Origin: Gonapodya prolifera JEL478
Taxonomy: Eukaryota; Monoblepharomycota; Monoblepharidomycetes; Monoblepharidales; Gonapodyaceae
Assembly: GCA_001574975.1 (NCBI GenBank)
Contig: KQ965804.1
Span: forward strand, 124,353-188,352
DNA length: 64,000 bases
Direction of reading: 5' to 3'
Under the pieces are notes generated by a model, which searched no databases, was not told where the DNA came from, and worked only from the letters and a program-made list of their open reading frames with translations. Each line of letters opens with the position of its first letter. The stretch's first letter is position 1. This document shows, piece after piece, positions 44,801 through 56,737 of the stretch. The position numbers and the translations under genes were made by a program.

Positions 44801-47800
44801 AATCCCGAAGTCAACTTGGATCTCGACACTTGTTTGCACACAGAAGCACTTTGGAGTCGCGTCGTTACACTTCATGTTCGGGATCAAAGCGTCCTTGTCC
44901 TCTCTGCTGATGGGGTGTTGAGACATTATCTAATACTGATGACGCACGGGAATCAAACGAAAGATAGCTCAATAGGCAGTATCGGAGCCGGGAAAGGTGA
45001 ATATTGTATGTTTTTCGTTCTAGAATGGACTTTCCAGACTCAAGTGATTGGACAGGACTGTCAGTGCACGTGCAGGTATTTTCCGAAACCTCCATACTTC
45101 CAATCATCGCCTGGCCAGAGAGGGTGCGAGCAATCTGCTGGTACCCAGTTTCTTTTGGTGAGCCCAACCTCCACTACGAGAGAAGACACTTTTGACTGGA
45201 GCTGTAAATTTCCAGAACGAAGGCTGTCGGCAGCAACCTTGGATCGTAGTCCTCTCCTTGTTCTCGATGGACCACACTTGGTCTATCTTGCTCCACAACA
45301 AGCGGTGCGTCACAATCTTTGCTTCATCTCCTGAATATGGGCAAAGACTTGTTTTTTCAGGACCCATCGAGACCGAATGAGAGACAAATTACCGCGACCC
45401 TTCTGTCCAACTTTGTGGAGACATTTATGGTGTGCCCATACCAAGACAGTGTAGGCGAGCTGCTGAACAGTCTTTGGGTGGTTTGCGGTGGCAGTCGGAT
45501 TAAGGTTTGGACCAACTTGGGTTTGCAAAATGAGGTCTTAAATGAAGCACCAGAACAGTCGAGAGGTGAGAGAAATTCTCTTCTTCCCTTGCCTATTTCC
45601 TGAGGGATTTCGTCCGTGCTCCCGACTAAAGTCGAGGACCCTGAAGCTGACAGTCAGCTAATCTGGGAGGAGAGAGCGGCAGTTCCTCCACGATGGCGTC
45701 AAGAACTTTTGGGATCCGCCGCCCAAGAGTCGTTCGTGATGCAAGCCCATGGCTATCCCATAGGTGACGTTTGTTTGCAATCCACAGATTCATTGAGTCC
45801 TTTGTTTACATCTTGCACAGGTCTGAACGTCCAAACTGGGCTCGTTTTGGCAGTGTCTCAACACAGTTTGTTCAGGAAACTGCTTGGGCGTAGTTTTTTT
45901 CGTGTCGAAGCCAGCGTCGGTGTTTCGTGTCGTGATTGTTTCACTTTATCTCATAAAACTCTCGCCGCTTCAGTCATCGCTATTCCTACCGTCCTTGCTC
46001 CGCTTCCTTCTCGCAAACTTGTGAGCGTTAATAATTTTGCTTCATCTCTTTTATCTGCGAAACTTTGTTGGTTCACCTAGCCTTCAAGATGAAGCGATTT
46101 GGTTTGCACATGAGTACAAACATCTCCCATATTTTGTGCACGGCCTAGAGCTGCTCCTTCACGAAATACTTGAGATTGAAGCACCTAATTTCCCCCCGGC
46201 CCCGAAAGGTAACACCAGCACTGCAAGTTTTCCAAGAATCCCAAATGATATCGCATTGCAGCTGCCTTACTCCCGCATGTCATTCTGTTCTTGGACTCCT
46301 TTGAAGAGAACTTGGATGTCATTGGTCAGTGCGCTCGAAAGTCCGAGTATACATATTGGACGTACCTGTTCTCTATCACGGGAGACGCCAAGGAACTGTT
46401 CCAGGTATAACATTCACCCCAAACAGTGTTTTGGCAAGCTCACATGTCAAACTTTCAGAAATGCGTCGCCAGAGGAAAGCTCATGACTGCGATCACGTTT
46501 CTCATCATCATCCAAACAATGGAGTCAGCGGCAGTCAGCTCAAAGGTGTGCCATTTATTTACCCTGACCATACTTTTTTCCCCTTTTCCTGAAAACTCTG
46601 TGTAGTCTGCGCTGACGCTCTTAGAAAAGGCGCTCCAGGTCAACGACTTTAATGTGAGTCCTCCGATTGGCCGTGAACCGGATGCGCAAATGGATGACTA
46701 TGAAGTCACAGCTCTGCAGTGAACTCATTCGCTTTCTTGCCTCTATTTGTGAGTGAAGTGTGAGGTGTACGAAGATAGGCAACAGTTTCGTTTCTGAACG
46801 CACCATCGCACAGCACATACAAATAGAGACCCACGAATGGAGTGGTTCGACGCAGACCCCACGGAAGGTTCCGCTTCATACGATTCCAAAACCCTTCCGG
46901 ATGGCACGGACATGGTGGGTCTTCCACTTTCCTGACCCGAGGGAGGGGGTCATCGATTTAATCCACCATATGATACACCATGGTTTCTAATTCGATGGAA
47001 ACAGTTCTATATTGAAATCCTCGTTAACCAGCATGCCCGTCGCTTGCTCAACAATATGCAACTTCGGGCGCTCGGCCACCTCACAAGAACCCTCAAGTTC
47101 CCATTGGCAACTTGGCTCGAGCGAGAACGGTGTGTGTCCTTTTCCGACGACTCTCCCACAGTTCTTCAAACCAAAACACAAATATCAACAGAAAAACGAA
47201 GCATCTCACTGTTGTTTCCTGGCCTGCAGCCCTTATTGCAATGCACGCGCAGTTCGATCTACCCCCACCTCCCCTTAACTGGCACCGGTTCCACCCGCCC
47301 AGCCCAACAATCAGCCCACAATCCACCACGAAAGCGTTTGCATTCGATTTCTCCTCGGTTTCAGAAGGTCGCGATAAAGAACCGCCTGCTGAACCTTCCC
47401 CAAGTCATATTTCATGGCTAACGGAGGAGGGTCCAACCGTAGCTGAAACAACGATCGCCATAAATAGCACAAAAATGGAAAGAAGAGGATCTAAGGGGGG
47501 TAAGAAAGGTGTAGAAAACGAGCTCAGGTATGTTGTAGTGCGAAGTAATGCACCAAACTCGGCGAATGCTGACAGCTGTGAATATGATCTCGGTAGATTT
47601 CTCCAGTCGAGCTTCCGTCGCGCATCTGTGACACCATGGCTTCTTATCCTTTCCACGCTCCTTTTGGATGTTCGTTCATGTGTGGAGGTTCTCTCCGACC
47701 CTTCCAACCCCTCCCAACATGAGCTTGTCATGCAGTGGTTGGAAATGATCAAGGAAGCGGCAACGCAAGGCGGGCTGAACGTCAGTAAGCCTAATGGATA

Positions 47801-47861
47801 CTCGGGTTTCGGTGAAGCAGTGACTGAAATGCTCCGGCTGGGCGGGGTCCCCGGTGTGTGA
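41811..47861 (+). CDS. RIC1: RIC1-like subunit of the Ypt6/Rab6 exchange factor
   Basis: RIC1 with RGP1 activates Ypt6/Rab6 at the Golgi for endosome-to-Golgi retrograde traffic. The start MYFALGSATEVQLDV resembles the MYF start of the family. A beta-propeller-like N-terminal half with low-complexity inserts follows, including GGHFLVVSDCEAQLWSA, SGSSFWNWVWG, SLAFTSDGCALAIGWERTG and VLSADGVLRHYLI. The C-terminal RIC1 domain is clear: AHEYKHLPYFVHGLELLLHE, FLDSFEENLDVIGQCARKSE, TYWTYLFSITGDAKELFQKC, ALTLLEKALQVNDFNLCSEL and LLNNMQLRALGHLTRTLKF. The last exon ends at 47861. More than a dozen short introns are present; I did not place each one. It sits in tandem with the ELO gene and near COG5, another Golgi traffic gene. 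Confidence 0.8.
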
Positions 47862-48286
47862 GAATGATGTTTTCTAATTTACGCTGTACCATCACGAATG
47901 TATGTGGAAAGGGGGAGTCAAAGTAGACTGCGTCTTTACACTGGAATTGTGCAGCAAAAGAGTACAGGTTGAGCAACGAGCTAACGATGGTAACTTTGTA
48001 CATGTGAGTTTAACATGGAATGTAGGGGCAGGCAAAACGTCCAAGGCATTCGGCGCACCAGAGGTTGCGCCCTTCAGACACGCGACTCCTAGTCACCCTC
48101 ACTCCCGTGGTCCCGCCAGCGCCACCTCACAGATTTTCCTCCCATGCCCATAGCCGCCCCGACTCGCGCCAACCTTTTGGCCCGCACCGCAATATCCCAT
48201 GTCGCCGCAGATCTGTTTATTCTTCCCCGCATTCGGACCCTTCTGGTATCCCCTCGTGGTGTGTGTTTGTGTGGTAGAAAATGTGG
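47862..48286. other. Intergenic between convergent genes
   Basis: The stretch holds the 3' ends of RIC1 and eIF1. Short frames on the plus strand are His/Pro/Arg-rich and look non-coding. No repeat or RNA gene is seen. Confidence 0.35.
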
Positions 48287-49102
48287 CTAGAACCCGTGCA
48301 CCTGCACTTGGTCCTTGCTGGCGATGCCCTCGGTGGCGAGAAATTGCTGGACTTTGAGACGCTGGTCACCTTGGAGTTGGATGACTTCACCGTGGTCTTC
48401 GTCTTGGACGAGAGACCCGTTGCAAGCGAATTCCTGAGTTCGATGAGAAAGGAAGGCCGTTTCAGTAAAATCACGATCTTGCGATACCAAGCGTGCAAAT
48501 ACTTCAGACAGGGCATCCACACTTTCCATCGATACCCTCCGTTTATGAATTTTTCGTGTGCCATTGTCACCACCCCCAACCCAGACGCAGCAAGCTCACC
48601 TTCTTGAACGCCTTGAGTAACTTCTTCTGGTCAAGCTCCGGCGGCAGTCCTGCGATCGTGGTGAGGGACTTACGTCCGTTGCGTTGCTGGATGCGGATGT
48701 CTGCGGTGGGTAGGGTTGAGCGAACAAGAGGCGTTAGATGACGGTGATGCTATTGTTAACAAGAGGAAGCCCTGATATGTTCTCTTCCGTCTTTTCGAGC
48801 CGGCTTCAATCTCGGCTTTCCTTGAGCCCCAATGTTTCGCTGCACATGGTCACCCTCGCCTTGCCAATCACGGTCCCGTTCCTTCTCATACTCACGTATC
48901 TTTCCAGAAACTTTCAAGTCTAGTCATCCGCCAGTCCAAGTCGTTCCGCACGCGATAAACGAGGTTCGAAAAGCCCAGGTACAGGTGTGGCGGGAAAAGC
49001 ATCCAGTCAGTTACAGTACCCTAACGGGCCGCTGCATCACTCACCGTCCACCTCGCCGACGTCGGCGAAAGGGTCATAGGCCTTGAGGTTCTCAATTGAC
49101 AT
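48287..49102 (-). CDS. SUI1: Translation initiation factor eIF1
   Basis: eIF1 sits in the 40S P-site region and enforces AUG selection. The start MSIENLKAYDPFADVGEVDG at 49102 matches the family N-terminus exactly in style. A middle exon gives DIRIQQRNGRKSLTTIAGLP and ELDQKKLLKAFKK, and the last exon (48529 and below) gives ACNGSLVQDEDHGEVIQLQG, DQRLKVQQFL and a terminal VHGF. Introns are present near 49040, 48900, 48700 and 48600. The product should be about 110 residues, the usual length. All core blocks (QQRNGRK, GDQR, VHGF) are intact. Confidence 0.92.
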
Positions 49103-49691
49103 GCAACGGCGGGACTTGATTGGGGTTTGCGGTAGTGTCGAAGCTTTGGGCGTGTGCGGGAGGGGGTGAGAAAGGCAGTGAGAGCAGGTTAGGGGAGCCT
49201 ATGAGCTGTGGGAAAGACAGGGGGGAACGTACGGTGTGGAAAGGGAAAAGACGGGGGTTGTTTGGAGGTTGAGAGAAAGGGAGGGACTGCGAGGTGCGAG
49301 CGGGGTAGAAACAAGGGGTAGGAAAAGTTGCGATGCAGTTGGTGGACGATGCGCGGACGCCGAAACTGCGAAGGTCGACGTACAGGAAAAGCGTGAAAGT
49401 GGGCGAGCAAGAAGTCCTGCGGACAACCACGACAAACAGCACCTGGTTCTCGTCCCACCAACTCAGCCCACATATATCCAAAAATTTTGGGTGGCATGAG
49501 TGATTGCGATTATTTGTATTTGCTGCGTTAAATGAGTTAATGGTGGCTCTTCGTCACGAATTCGGCCAAAACTTGTCCTGCGGTTACCGTGAAATAACTA
49601 GCCACCCACAAATGTTACCCATGCAGCTCCAGATTGACGGTTGCACGCATTCACAGGTCGTCCAAAAATAGTGAACCTCTTCGTGGCCACA
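49103..49691. promoter_or_regulatory. eIF1 upstream region
   Basis: About 590 bases lie between the eIF1 start and the end of the TatD-like gene. A pyrimidine-rich stretch on the minus strand near 49200-49300 lies upstream of the eIF1 ATG, as is common for highly expressed fungal genes. An intron in the 5' UTR is possible. No other gene is seen. Confidence 0.4.
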
Positions 49692-51687
49692 TCACAATGC
49701 GATTAGTCTGCCCCTTCCCGTTCCCCTCCCCGCCCCCCCTGCATTTTCGTCTGTTCCGTTCTCTGCAACCGCCTCAGATTCCTGCAGGCCAAGGAGCGAC
49801 CTCAAATTGTCCCTGGTCCGCCGTGCGCACTCGTCCGGCGTCCACCCACGCCATTCGGCCACAATCTCAACAACGTCGCGCAGGAGGGGTTCCACGGGGA
49901 AGGGCACGTCGCTGGATCGGAAGGGTAGGTCGCGAGAGATGGAATTGGCTTAGTCGAACAAACGTTGTCTGGACCAACGCAACTCACACGTCGCTCTCAA
50001 CAAGCAACCTCCCCGCGTCCACCGCCTGCACTCTCTCCCTCCACCGCGTCAGCTCGGTGCGCCCGTTGATCGCGATCGAGAACGACGCCCACGTGTTCCC
50101 GCGCGTCGCTTTGGACAGTGCGCGGTACGTGTCGGGCGAGCCGGTGAAAGAGTGCATGTGGATCCTCAGCGGGGAGAGGGGCGTGCTCGGGGGTGGCGTG
50201 TTGCCTAGCGCGGTTTGGAGGTTGGCGAGGTCGGATGGCGGGATTGCACCCCATGTTGTTGGGACGGCGACGTCTCTGATAACGTCGACGAGTGCGCCCC
50301 ACGTTCGCACGGCGTGGCATGAGACCGGTCGGGAGAGGGCGCGGGCGAGGAAGAGCTGGAAGCGGAGGAGAGCGAGTTGGTGGGCGAGGGAGGGGCGGAG
50401 GTGCGGGAAGGAGGGGAGGACGGCGAGGGAGTCTAGGAGGTGCGGGAGTGGTGAGAGAGTGGAGCATGGTGAGGTAGCAAAATCCCCAATGGAAGTTGAA
50501 GCCCACGAGATAAGCCTCCTCCGTCGTATCGCATCAAGCCCGCAGCATCCAAGAACAGCCCACCAGTGCCAACTTTGCCCACGACGGCACCCGTCCACTC
50601 TCTGAGTATGCGGACCGGATTGGTGCTCCATAACTCCTTAGCCTCGGGGTTCGCTCCGCGAGAGTATATTCCGCTTCGCCGGGCAGTAGGCACTCGTCTC
50701 CAGTAGACTCCTCGGTCAGCGTCGTGTGCCACTTAGGCCTCGGGCTCGCGGCGCTCGCGGGTCTCTACTCCACTTCACTCAGCTTCGCCTCGTTCGTTCC
50801 GTCTCCCCCCCTCCCCCCCTCCCCCCAAACGGCAACCCACCGACGCCCACTTCACCCACGACGGCACCGGGCCACTCCCTAAGTTTTCGGACCAGGTCGG
50901 TGCTCCACATCTCGAACGGGACGGCGCGAGCGTGGATGAAGCGTGCGGCTGCGCGAGCGAGCGTGGAAGAGTCAGGAGGAGTAGGAGTGGAGGTAGAAGA
51001 GTCGGTGGTAAGGGTGGGTGGAGAACGGAGGAACTCGGCGTGGAGACGGCGAGACGCAGTGTGGACGCGGGGCTCGGCGGGTGGCGACCAGACATCAGGG
51101 TCGGTTGGGTCGGCGGGGTCGGCGGTCTCTGTGGCGTCGGATGGGGTGGAGGCGCGAGATGTGCAAGGGCATGAGGTGTCGTCAGACTCGCCCTGCGTTA
51201 AAGTTGACGTGGCCGGTTGTTCGGTGCGCCGCGGCGGTGCGCGCGGTATGACAACGTCAAACATGCCCTGCGGGTCGTCCTTGGCCGTGTGCACCTTGAC
51301 GGGGCGGTTTTTCTTTGCACTTTTGGCAAGGGAGGCTAGCGGCGCAGGCCCGTCTTCGCTTTCCTTGGTGGTTTGCAAAGGAGGGGGAGGAGGCGGTCTC
51401 ACCGTCCACGAGTACCACGGATGCACGCCGAATGCAGGCACAATACGACCGGGCTTGTCGGCAAACGCGCGGGCGCACTCGTGCACTGCGTCGAAATCCG
51501 CGTTTTCGACGGACACGAGGACGATTGGGTTGGCGCGTTCGAGGATGGAGGACAGCGCTGATGAGAATCGCTTTGGCAAGGGAGGGGAAAAGGCTGGAGA
51601 TGACGGTTGGGAATGCGACGGCGTGGATCGCAGAGGCAGGTGGTTGTACAATGCATCGTGCAGGTGCAGGTGAGCGTCGGAGAGCAT
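49692..51687 (-). CDS. TatD-family metal-dependent hydrolase
   Basis: The start MLSDAHLHLHDAL gives the first metal site (HxH). The protein continues with NPIVLVSVENADFDAVHEC, IVPAFGVHPWYSW (third conserved block), a long Pro/Thr-rich insert of about 150 residues, and WPGAVVGEVGVGG, which holds the catalytic Glu. The C-terminal half has FLARALSRPVSCHAVRTWGA (metal His), RIHMHSFTGSP and GRLLVESD, where the Glu/Asp ligand lies, followed by VEPLLRDVVEIVAEWRGW. The family includes 3'-5' DNA exonucleases and the fission yeast Cut9-interacting Scn1. Between the two halves lies a second, diverged copy of the exon holding the Glu block. The insert and the duplication are unusual. Confidence 0.75.
50568..50925 (-). 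repeat. Tandem duplication of a TatD exon segment
   Basis: Segments at about 50925-50845 and 50650-50568 encode MWSTDLVRKLREWPGAVVGE and MWSTNPVRILREWTGAVVGK. They are about 80% alike over roughly 80 bases and are separated by about 200 bases of Ser/Arg-rich, GC-rich sequence. The catalytic Glu of the first copy is Lys in the second. Confidence 0.7.
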
Positions 51688-52008
51688 CGAAACGCAGGAG
51701 AGAGCAATTTCGGTGGGCGCCGGCGACAAAAGAACGAGAAAACCGATGGAATCGTTGCGATTGGCGAGTGAAGCTCGAATTGGGTGATCGGTGCTGTGGC
51801 CTAACCCGACAGAACCGTGCCCCTGCCTCCCGTGGCCTCTGCATCCTCCGCCGAATGTGCCCACACACACATTTACATTTGCATCGGTATCGGTGCCCCC
51901 GAGCTTCTTGCTGCCGCGGCGTCTCTTCGACAAGCGGTATCCTCTGCACACATGGACTTCCGAGGACAAGCGAGCGCAGCAGCGCAGGATCACGTCGCAA
52001 CTCTAGGC

Positions 52009-53073
52009 TTCTCTTCCGTTGTCTTTATTCAGAACGCGTGGGCTGCTTTCTTCTTCCTCTTTTCCCACCGCCCTTATTCCGCTCCAGCGCGTCCACCCGT
52101 CGTTGTTTCGTTTAAATACTTCACTACTCAGTTCCACTTGCGGTCTGGATCCCTAGCAAGCTTGGCACCCGCCGCTCCGATATTCAGAGGCGGGTTCGTT
52201 TGACGACAGGTCTGGGTTTGGGACACCGGTGGTGTGACAGGAATCGTTTAACGATGCTTGCCAAAGAAAGTAAATTTCATCTGCATTTGCAGTACAATGC
52301 CTCGAAGGCTATAAGCTATCAGGAGCTATCGCCAAACATGTCCAACCATTCCGTTTGCAGTCCCAGTTCAACAATTGCAACGGCCTTGAATACTGATGCT
52401 GTAATGCTTTACTCGGTTTCATCTCCCGTTGTCCCAGCAGCTCCAGTCAAAAACTTCAGGAACACACTGGCCCCTTATCCCTACGGGTCAAACAGGTCGG
52501 TAAAACCAATGGTGAGCTCGCGCGCGACGTTTCTTTGTCAATCCCCCACCCATTGCGGACGATACAAGGACGGCGAAGAAGAGGTCGAGCACCACGAGGA
52601 AGGAAGCGCGCCGCATGTCGACGGAAGTTCAAAGCCGCCGAAGTTTGTTGTGGTATTCGGCTTTCTGGGGTTTGCTGGCCTTGGGGGAAACCTGTGCGAG
52701 GTCTGGCCATGGTGCGGCGAAGTCGATGTTTTTGGGACCAGGTCACGCATTTTCGCTTCGCCCTGATGCGGAAATGTAGTTCATGTCATTTCCTTGGCAT
52801 GGCCAGATGGCCAGGGGTATGGATCATATGACGTTCGCTCCAAATCGCTTACCAATATTATCTTCAAGTTTACGGTCAATTTACAGAGCCACTTAACCTG
52901 GAGTCCAATCAACACTTCGGGATTGGAGACGAAGCTCGAACAAATAACATATGCGCGAGAATATGTAGGAAAGGCGATGGACAGGCCACAGCTAACTTAG
53001 CTTAGCCCCGTCTCGTCTCGGTCTGTGGTCACTCTGCAGCGACACCCTCCACACAAACACAACCAGAATCAGC
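52009..53073. other. Long intergenic stretch with doubtful small ORFs
   Basis: Over 1 kb separates the TatD-like and RBR genes, with lower GC than both. A minus-strand frame of 42 codons at 52616-52488 (MRRASFLVVLDLFFAVLVSS, then a basic tail) could encode a small single-helix membrane peptide. A 188-codon plus-strand frame at 52200-52766 crosses it and has no motif. I would not annotate either as a gene with confidence. Confidence 0.3.
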
Positions 53074-54439
53074 CAATGCTCGGGATTTTGCGCTTCTTTG
53101 GCCTCGATGCAAAGCCGCCACCCGTGAGGATCTCTTTCTCACCATACTCTTCGCTTCACGGCGCGATGATCCCTCCGTCCTTTCCGTTTCTGTCCCACTC
53201 ACACAGTCGCGGGAGTGCGCCGTGTGCGCGGACACGAAGGAGGTGCGTCGCAGATGACAGGAAACTCGGCCTAGATCGCGCCACTAAGGGGCTGGTGTCT
53301 CTTTCGCCGCCCCAGGTGACAATGTACCCAAGGCGGCCCGTCACGTCTCAATGCACCGTGTGTATCTCGTACCGTATCACGCTTTCACTTTCTGTAATAC
53401 GATCGCACTTGCCCGGTTTCTTTTCAGCACGAAGTCGATACGTGCCTGTCATGCTTGTCAAAGCACATCAATAACGAAGTCCACTCGAAAATGGGGACCC
53501 AGATCACGTGTCCGTCTGTTGACTGCAAGAAGGACCTTGAGTTTGAGGACGGTGAGCGCGGGGATTGTGATACAGTGTCCAGTGAGAAATAACCTGCTAC
53601 GTCACCAACTATTTTGTACTTTTCCTATGTGGGAAAGTCCACCGCCTGGCCGCCGAAAGGGACTTCCTCCGCTACGACGAGCTCCTACGCAACAAAGTTC
53701 TTACCTCACTCCCCAATTTCCGGTGGTGCAAGGCCGCGCGGTGCGGGAACGGGCAGGAACACGAGGGCGGGGACGATCTCCCCATCATGGCGTGTGGGAC
53801 TTGCAAGAAGTTGTCGTGTTTTACGCACGACATTGTGTGGCATAAGTGGGTGGATTAAATTCTGGTTTTAGGGAAGTGCGTGCCGTTGCTGAATTACATT
53901 TGGGCAGGGGAGTCTCGTGCGATGAGTACGACCGAACAATTCGAGTGCAGGAGATTGCGAGCCTTCACTACCTCGAGACGTGAGCGTTTCAGATTTGGAT
54001 TCTGTAGTGCATACTCGCTTAATCTCGTGGGGTTTGCTAGGAATACCAAAGAATGTCCCAAATGCAAACGAAACATCGAAAAAGACGGGTATGCCTTTCT
54101 CTCCTTTGTCATTACAACCAGCAACCGCTTTGAATCACTTTATGCCCCACTCTCACAATGTAGGGGCTGCGACCATATGACTTGTCGCAAGGCTTCTGGC
54201 GGATGCGGGTTCGAGTTTTGCTGGTATGCAAAGTGTACCTTTGTAAAGACGAGTCACGTAGGCGATACTTTTGGTTCCAGGTTGTGCCTCGCAGATTACA
54301 AGGAGATCCGCCGCGTCGGAAATCACAAGCATCAGCGCACGGTGAGCGACACATCGTAGTGTGTGCGGGCCTATTTTGCTCACCTAGATTTTGCACATCA
54401 AACTCCCTTGCAGTGCCGGTACTACTCACCAAATGCATA
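53074..54439 (+). CDS. RBR ubiquitin ligase, Ariadne-like
   Basis: Exons join to RING1-IBR-Rcat. After a short N-terminus (MLGILRFFGLDAKPPP), RING1 begins with SRECAVCADTKEV and ends in CQSCLSKHINNEVHSKM. An IBR region has SLPNFRWCKAARCGNGQEHE and IMACGTCKKLSCFTHDIVWH. The Rcat domain has ECPKCKRNIEKDGGCDHMTC, with the GGC catalytic cysteine in the position of HHARI Cys357, then GFEFCW and LCLADY across introns. The protein ends shortly after at CRYYSPNA. It should accept ubiquitin from an E2 as a thioester before transferring it. It lacks the long UBA-like and Ariadne domains of animal members, so it is a minimal RBR. The introns of 53070-54440 are all short. Confidence 0.8.
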
Positions 54440-54605
54440 ATCTCACGATTCATAATCAAATACACGTAATCATTAGTTGTTCTTTTCACATGTTGGGTTC
54501 TGGCCTGAAATGCATGTGTTTTGCTTGAACTGTGGCCTCCAAAAGGCCTCACACGGGCCCCTCACCTCCCCTCACACTCCAATTACCGGTCACCTCCGAT
54601 TGTAC

Positions 54606-56737
54606 ATGTGCGGCCGAACGGCGCTCTCTCTGGTGCGCATCTTGTACTCTGCTCCCCATGCTCCCTCGGCGTGCCTTCTTCCCCTTCTTTAACATCAACT
54701 ACCGCTGTGTCACCCGCAGGCACCAGACCAAATAAAGGCATCCACGGGCGTTTCGAACTGGGTTGATTCCGTGGGTGCTCTCCTTACTCCTCTCCTCGCT
54801 CTTTTCAATCCGTCCACCCCGCTCCTCTCCTTCCCGCCGTCTTCGCATTCTTGCCGAACTCCGCACCTGACTCTCCACCTCCAAACCACACAGGACAAAT
54901 ACCGCCCCTCTTACAACGTCGGCCCCACGCGCTACCAACCCGTCCTCCTCCTCGACGACACCGGCCACAAATACATCCGCTCACACAAATGGGGCCTGAT
55001 CCCGTTCTGGACGAAATCCACCCCCGACTACACGTCCCTCGCGCGCATGATAAACGCGCGGGACGACTCCCTCGTGGGGCCTGGAGAGAAACCGGTGTTC
55101 AAGGGGGTCAAGAATAAGAAGCGATGCGTCGTTGTCGCGGAGGGGTTTTTCGAGTGGGATAAGTCCCGCGGCAGTGGGACCAAAGTGCCATTTTTCGTGC
55201 ATCCGACATCCTTCTCTGGGCCGCCTCCTCCGTCTCCGCCTTCCGCCTCGCCGCCACCGCCACCTCACACAACGACCGACACCGACGCCACTGACGATAG
55301 CTCCGCGAACCCCCCACAAACTCCCACGTCACCCGAGATCCAGCGCAGGGACTTACTCTACATGGCCGGGCTATGGGACAAAGCCACTATCGATGGTGAG
55401 GACCGTGGACCGGCGGGGTGGTTTTGGGGTGGCGTGAACGCGTGGACGCACGTCAACCACACTCACACGTGTTTCCCCAACAGGAGAGGATGTATACTCG
55501 TACACGATTGTCACGACGTCGTCTTCATCGTCCTTGGGGTGGCTGCACGACCGCATGCCCGTCATTCTGTCAACCTCCTCTCCTTCCTCTCCGTCCTCTC
55601 CGTCCTCTTCCCCCCCTCCCACAACACTCCCTTCCTCCCACTCTGCGGCCACAGACCGCACCCCCATCGACATTTGGCTCGATCCCGCCATCCCAATCAC
55701 AGACTCGCGCGTCGCGTCGCTACTTAGGCCTTACGAGGGACCGGGGCTGGCGTGGTACGCGGTCAGCGGGGTCGTGGGGAGCGTGAAGAATGATTCGGTG
55801 GTGGGTTTGGTTGAGTCCTGTTCGTTTGGTGATGTTTCGTTGAGGAACTTTCCTCTGTATTGCACACGTGCACTCCCGCACTCATTGCGCGCACCCCACC
55901 CATGCCATCCCTTATTCGAATAAACAGGACTGCATCCGTCCGGCTAATCCCGACGATGTCGCTCGTGCCGCCAAAGCCAAGAAAAGCGGCACTGGTCCTC
56001 CGGAAAAGGGGCTGCAGAGTATTGCCGGGTTCTTTGGAAAAGGGGGGTTTAAGACTGGTGGCGGTGGTAATGGCGGAGGAGTCAGCGCGGCGCCGACGCA
56101 ACCAAACTCGCCCAAAGGCCACACGGAGGTGGCAATGGCGACGCAGCCGAATGGGAGAGACAGTGCGGGCGATAGGGAGCACGTTGTGGACGTGGACGAT
56201 GGGGAGGACTATGACGTGCCGCGCGATGACCCGCCCGATGACGTCGTGGGGCCTGCGTCACCTGAGGAAGCGTCGGCTGTGACGCCTGTGACGCCTTCAA
56301 AAAGGAGGCGGCTGTTGGAAACAGATTCAGAGGGCGAGGGCGAGGGGCAGGAGCAGGGAGGGCGCGGTGCTGGTAGGGAAAAGGAAAAGGAAAAGGAACG
56401 GCGTGAGGGTGGGAATGGGAATGGGAATGGGACACGGACTGTGCCGACACCGACACCAGTGACACCGCAGGCGAAGCGAAGACCTGTCGATGGCGGTGGG
56501 TCTGCTGGATCCCCCGCTGGTACTGCTGCGGTAGCGGGTGGTGGTGGTGGTGATGTGAGGTCCGGTGGAACGACCCCGCATAGGGCCACGTCGAGTCCCG
56601 GTGGGAGCGTTAGCGGGAGTGCCAAGGCGAAGGCATCACCCGGTGGGAGTAAAAGTGGGTCACGCGGAGGGAAGGGCGGTGGTAAAGGTGCGAGTGGGGG
56701 GCAGCAAAAGCTGACGAGTTTTTTCCATCCCAAGTGA
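54606..56737 (+). CDS. HMCES: HMCES / SRAP-domain abasic-site crosslinker
   Basis: SRAP proteins shield abasic sites in single-stranded DNA by a thiazolidine crosslink from Cys2. The start MCGRTALSL places Cys at position 2. Other SRAP blocks are DKYRPSYNVGP, HKWGLIPFWTK, ARMINARDDSL (catalytic Asn), RCVVVAEGFFEWDK (catalytic Glu) and LHDRMPVIL (catalytic His). An insert of about 60 Pro/Thr residues splits the domain near 55210-55330. The C-terminal tail is long, Gly/Ser/Lys-rich and disordered. It holds two PCNA-binding-like boxes: QSIAGFF near its start and QKLTSFF at the very end. The first intron (about 54633-54718) has a clean donor; the one before DKYRPS is less certain. Repair at replication forks is the likely role. 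Confidence 0.88.

Noticed and set aside
52200-52766. A 188-codon plus-strand gene between the TatD-like and RBR genes
   Set aside because: Composition is irregular, no motif is seen, and the opposite strand is equally open. I describe the stretch as intergenic.
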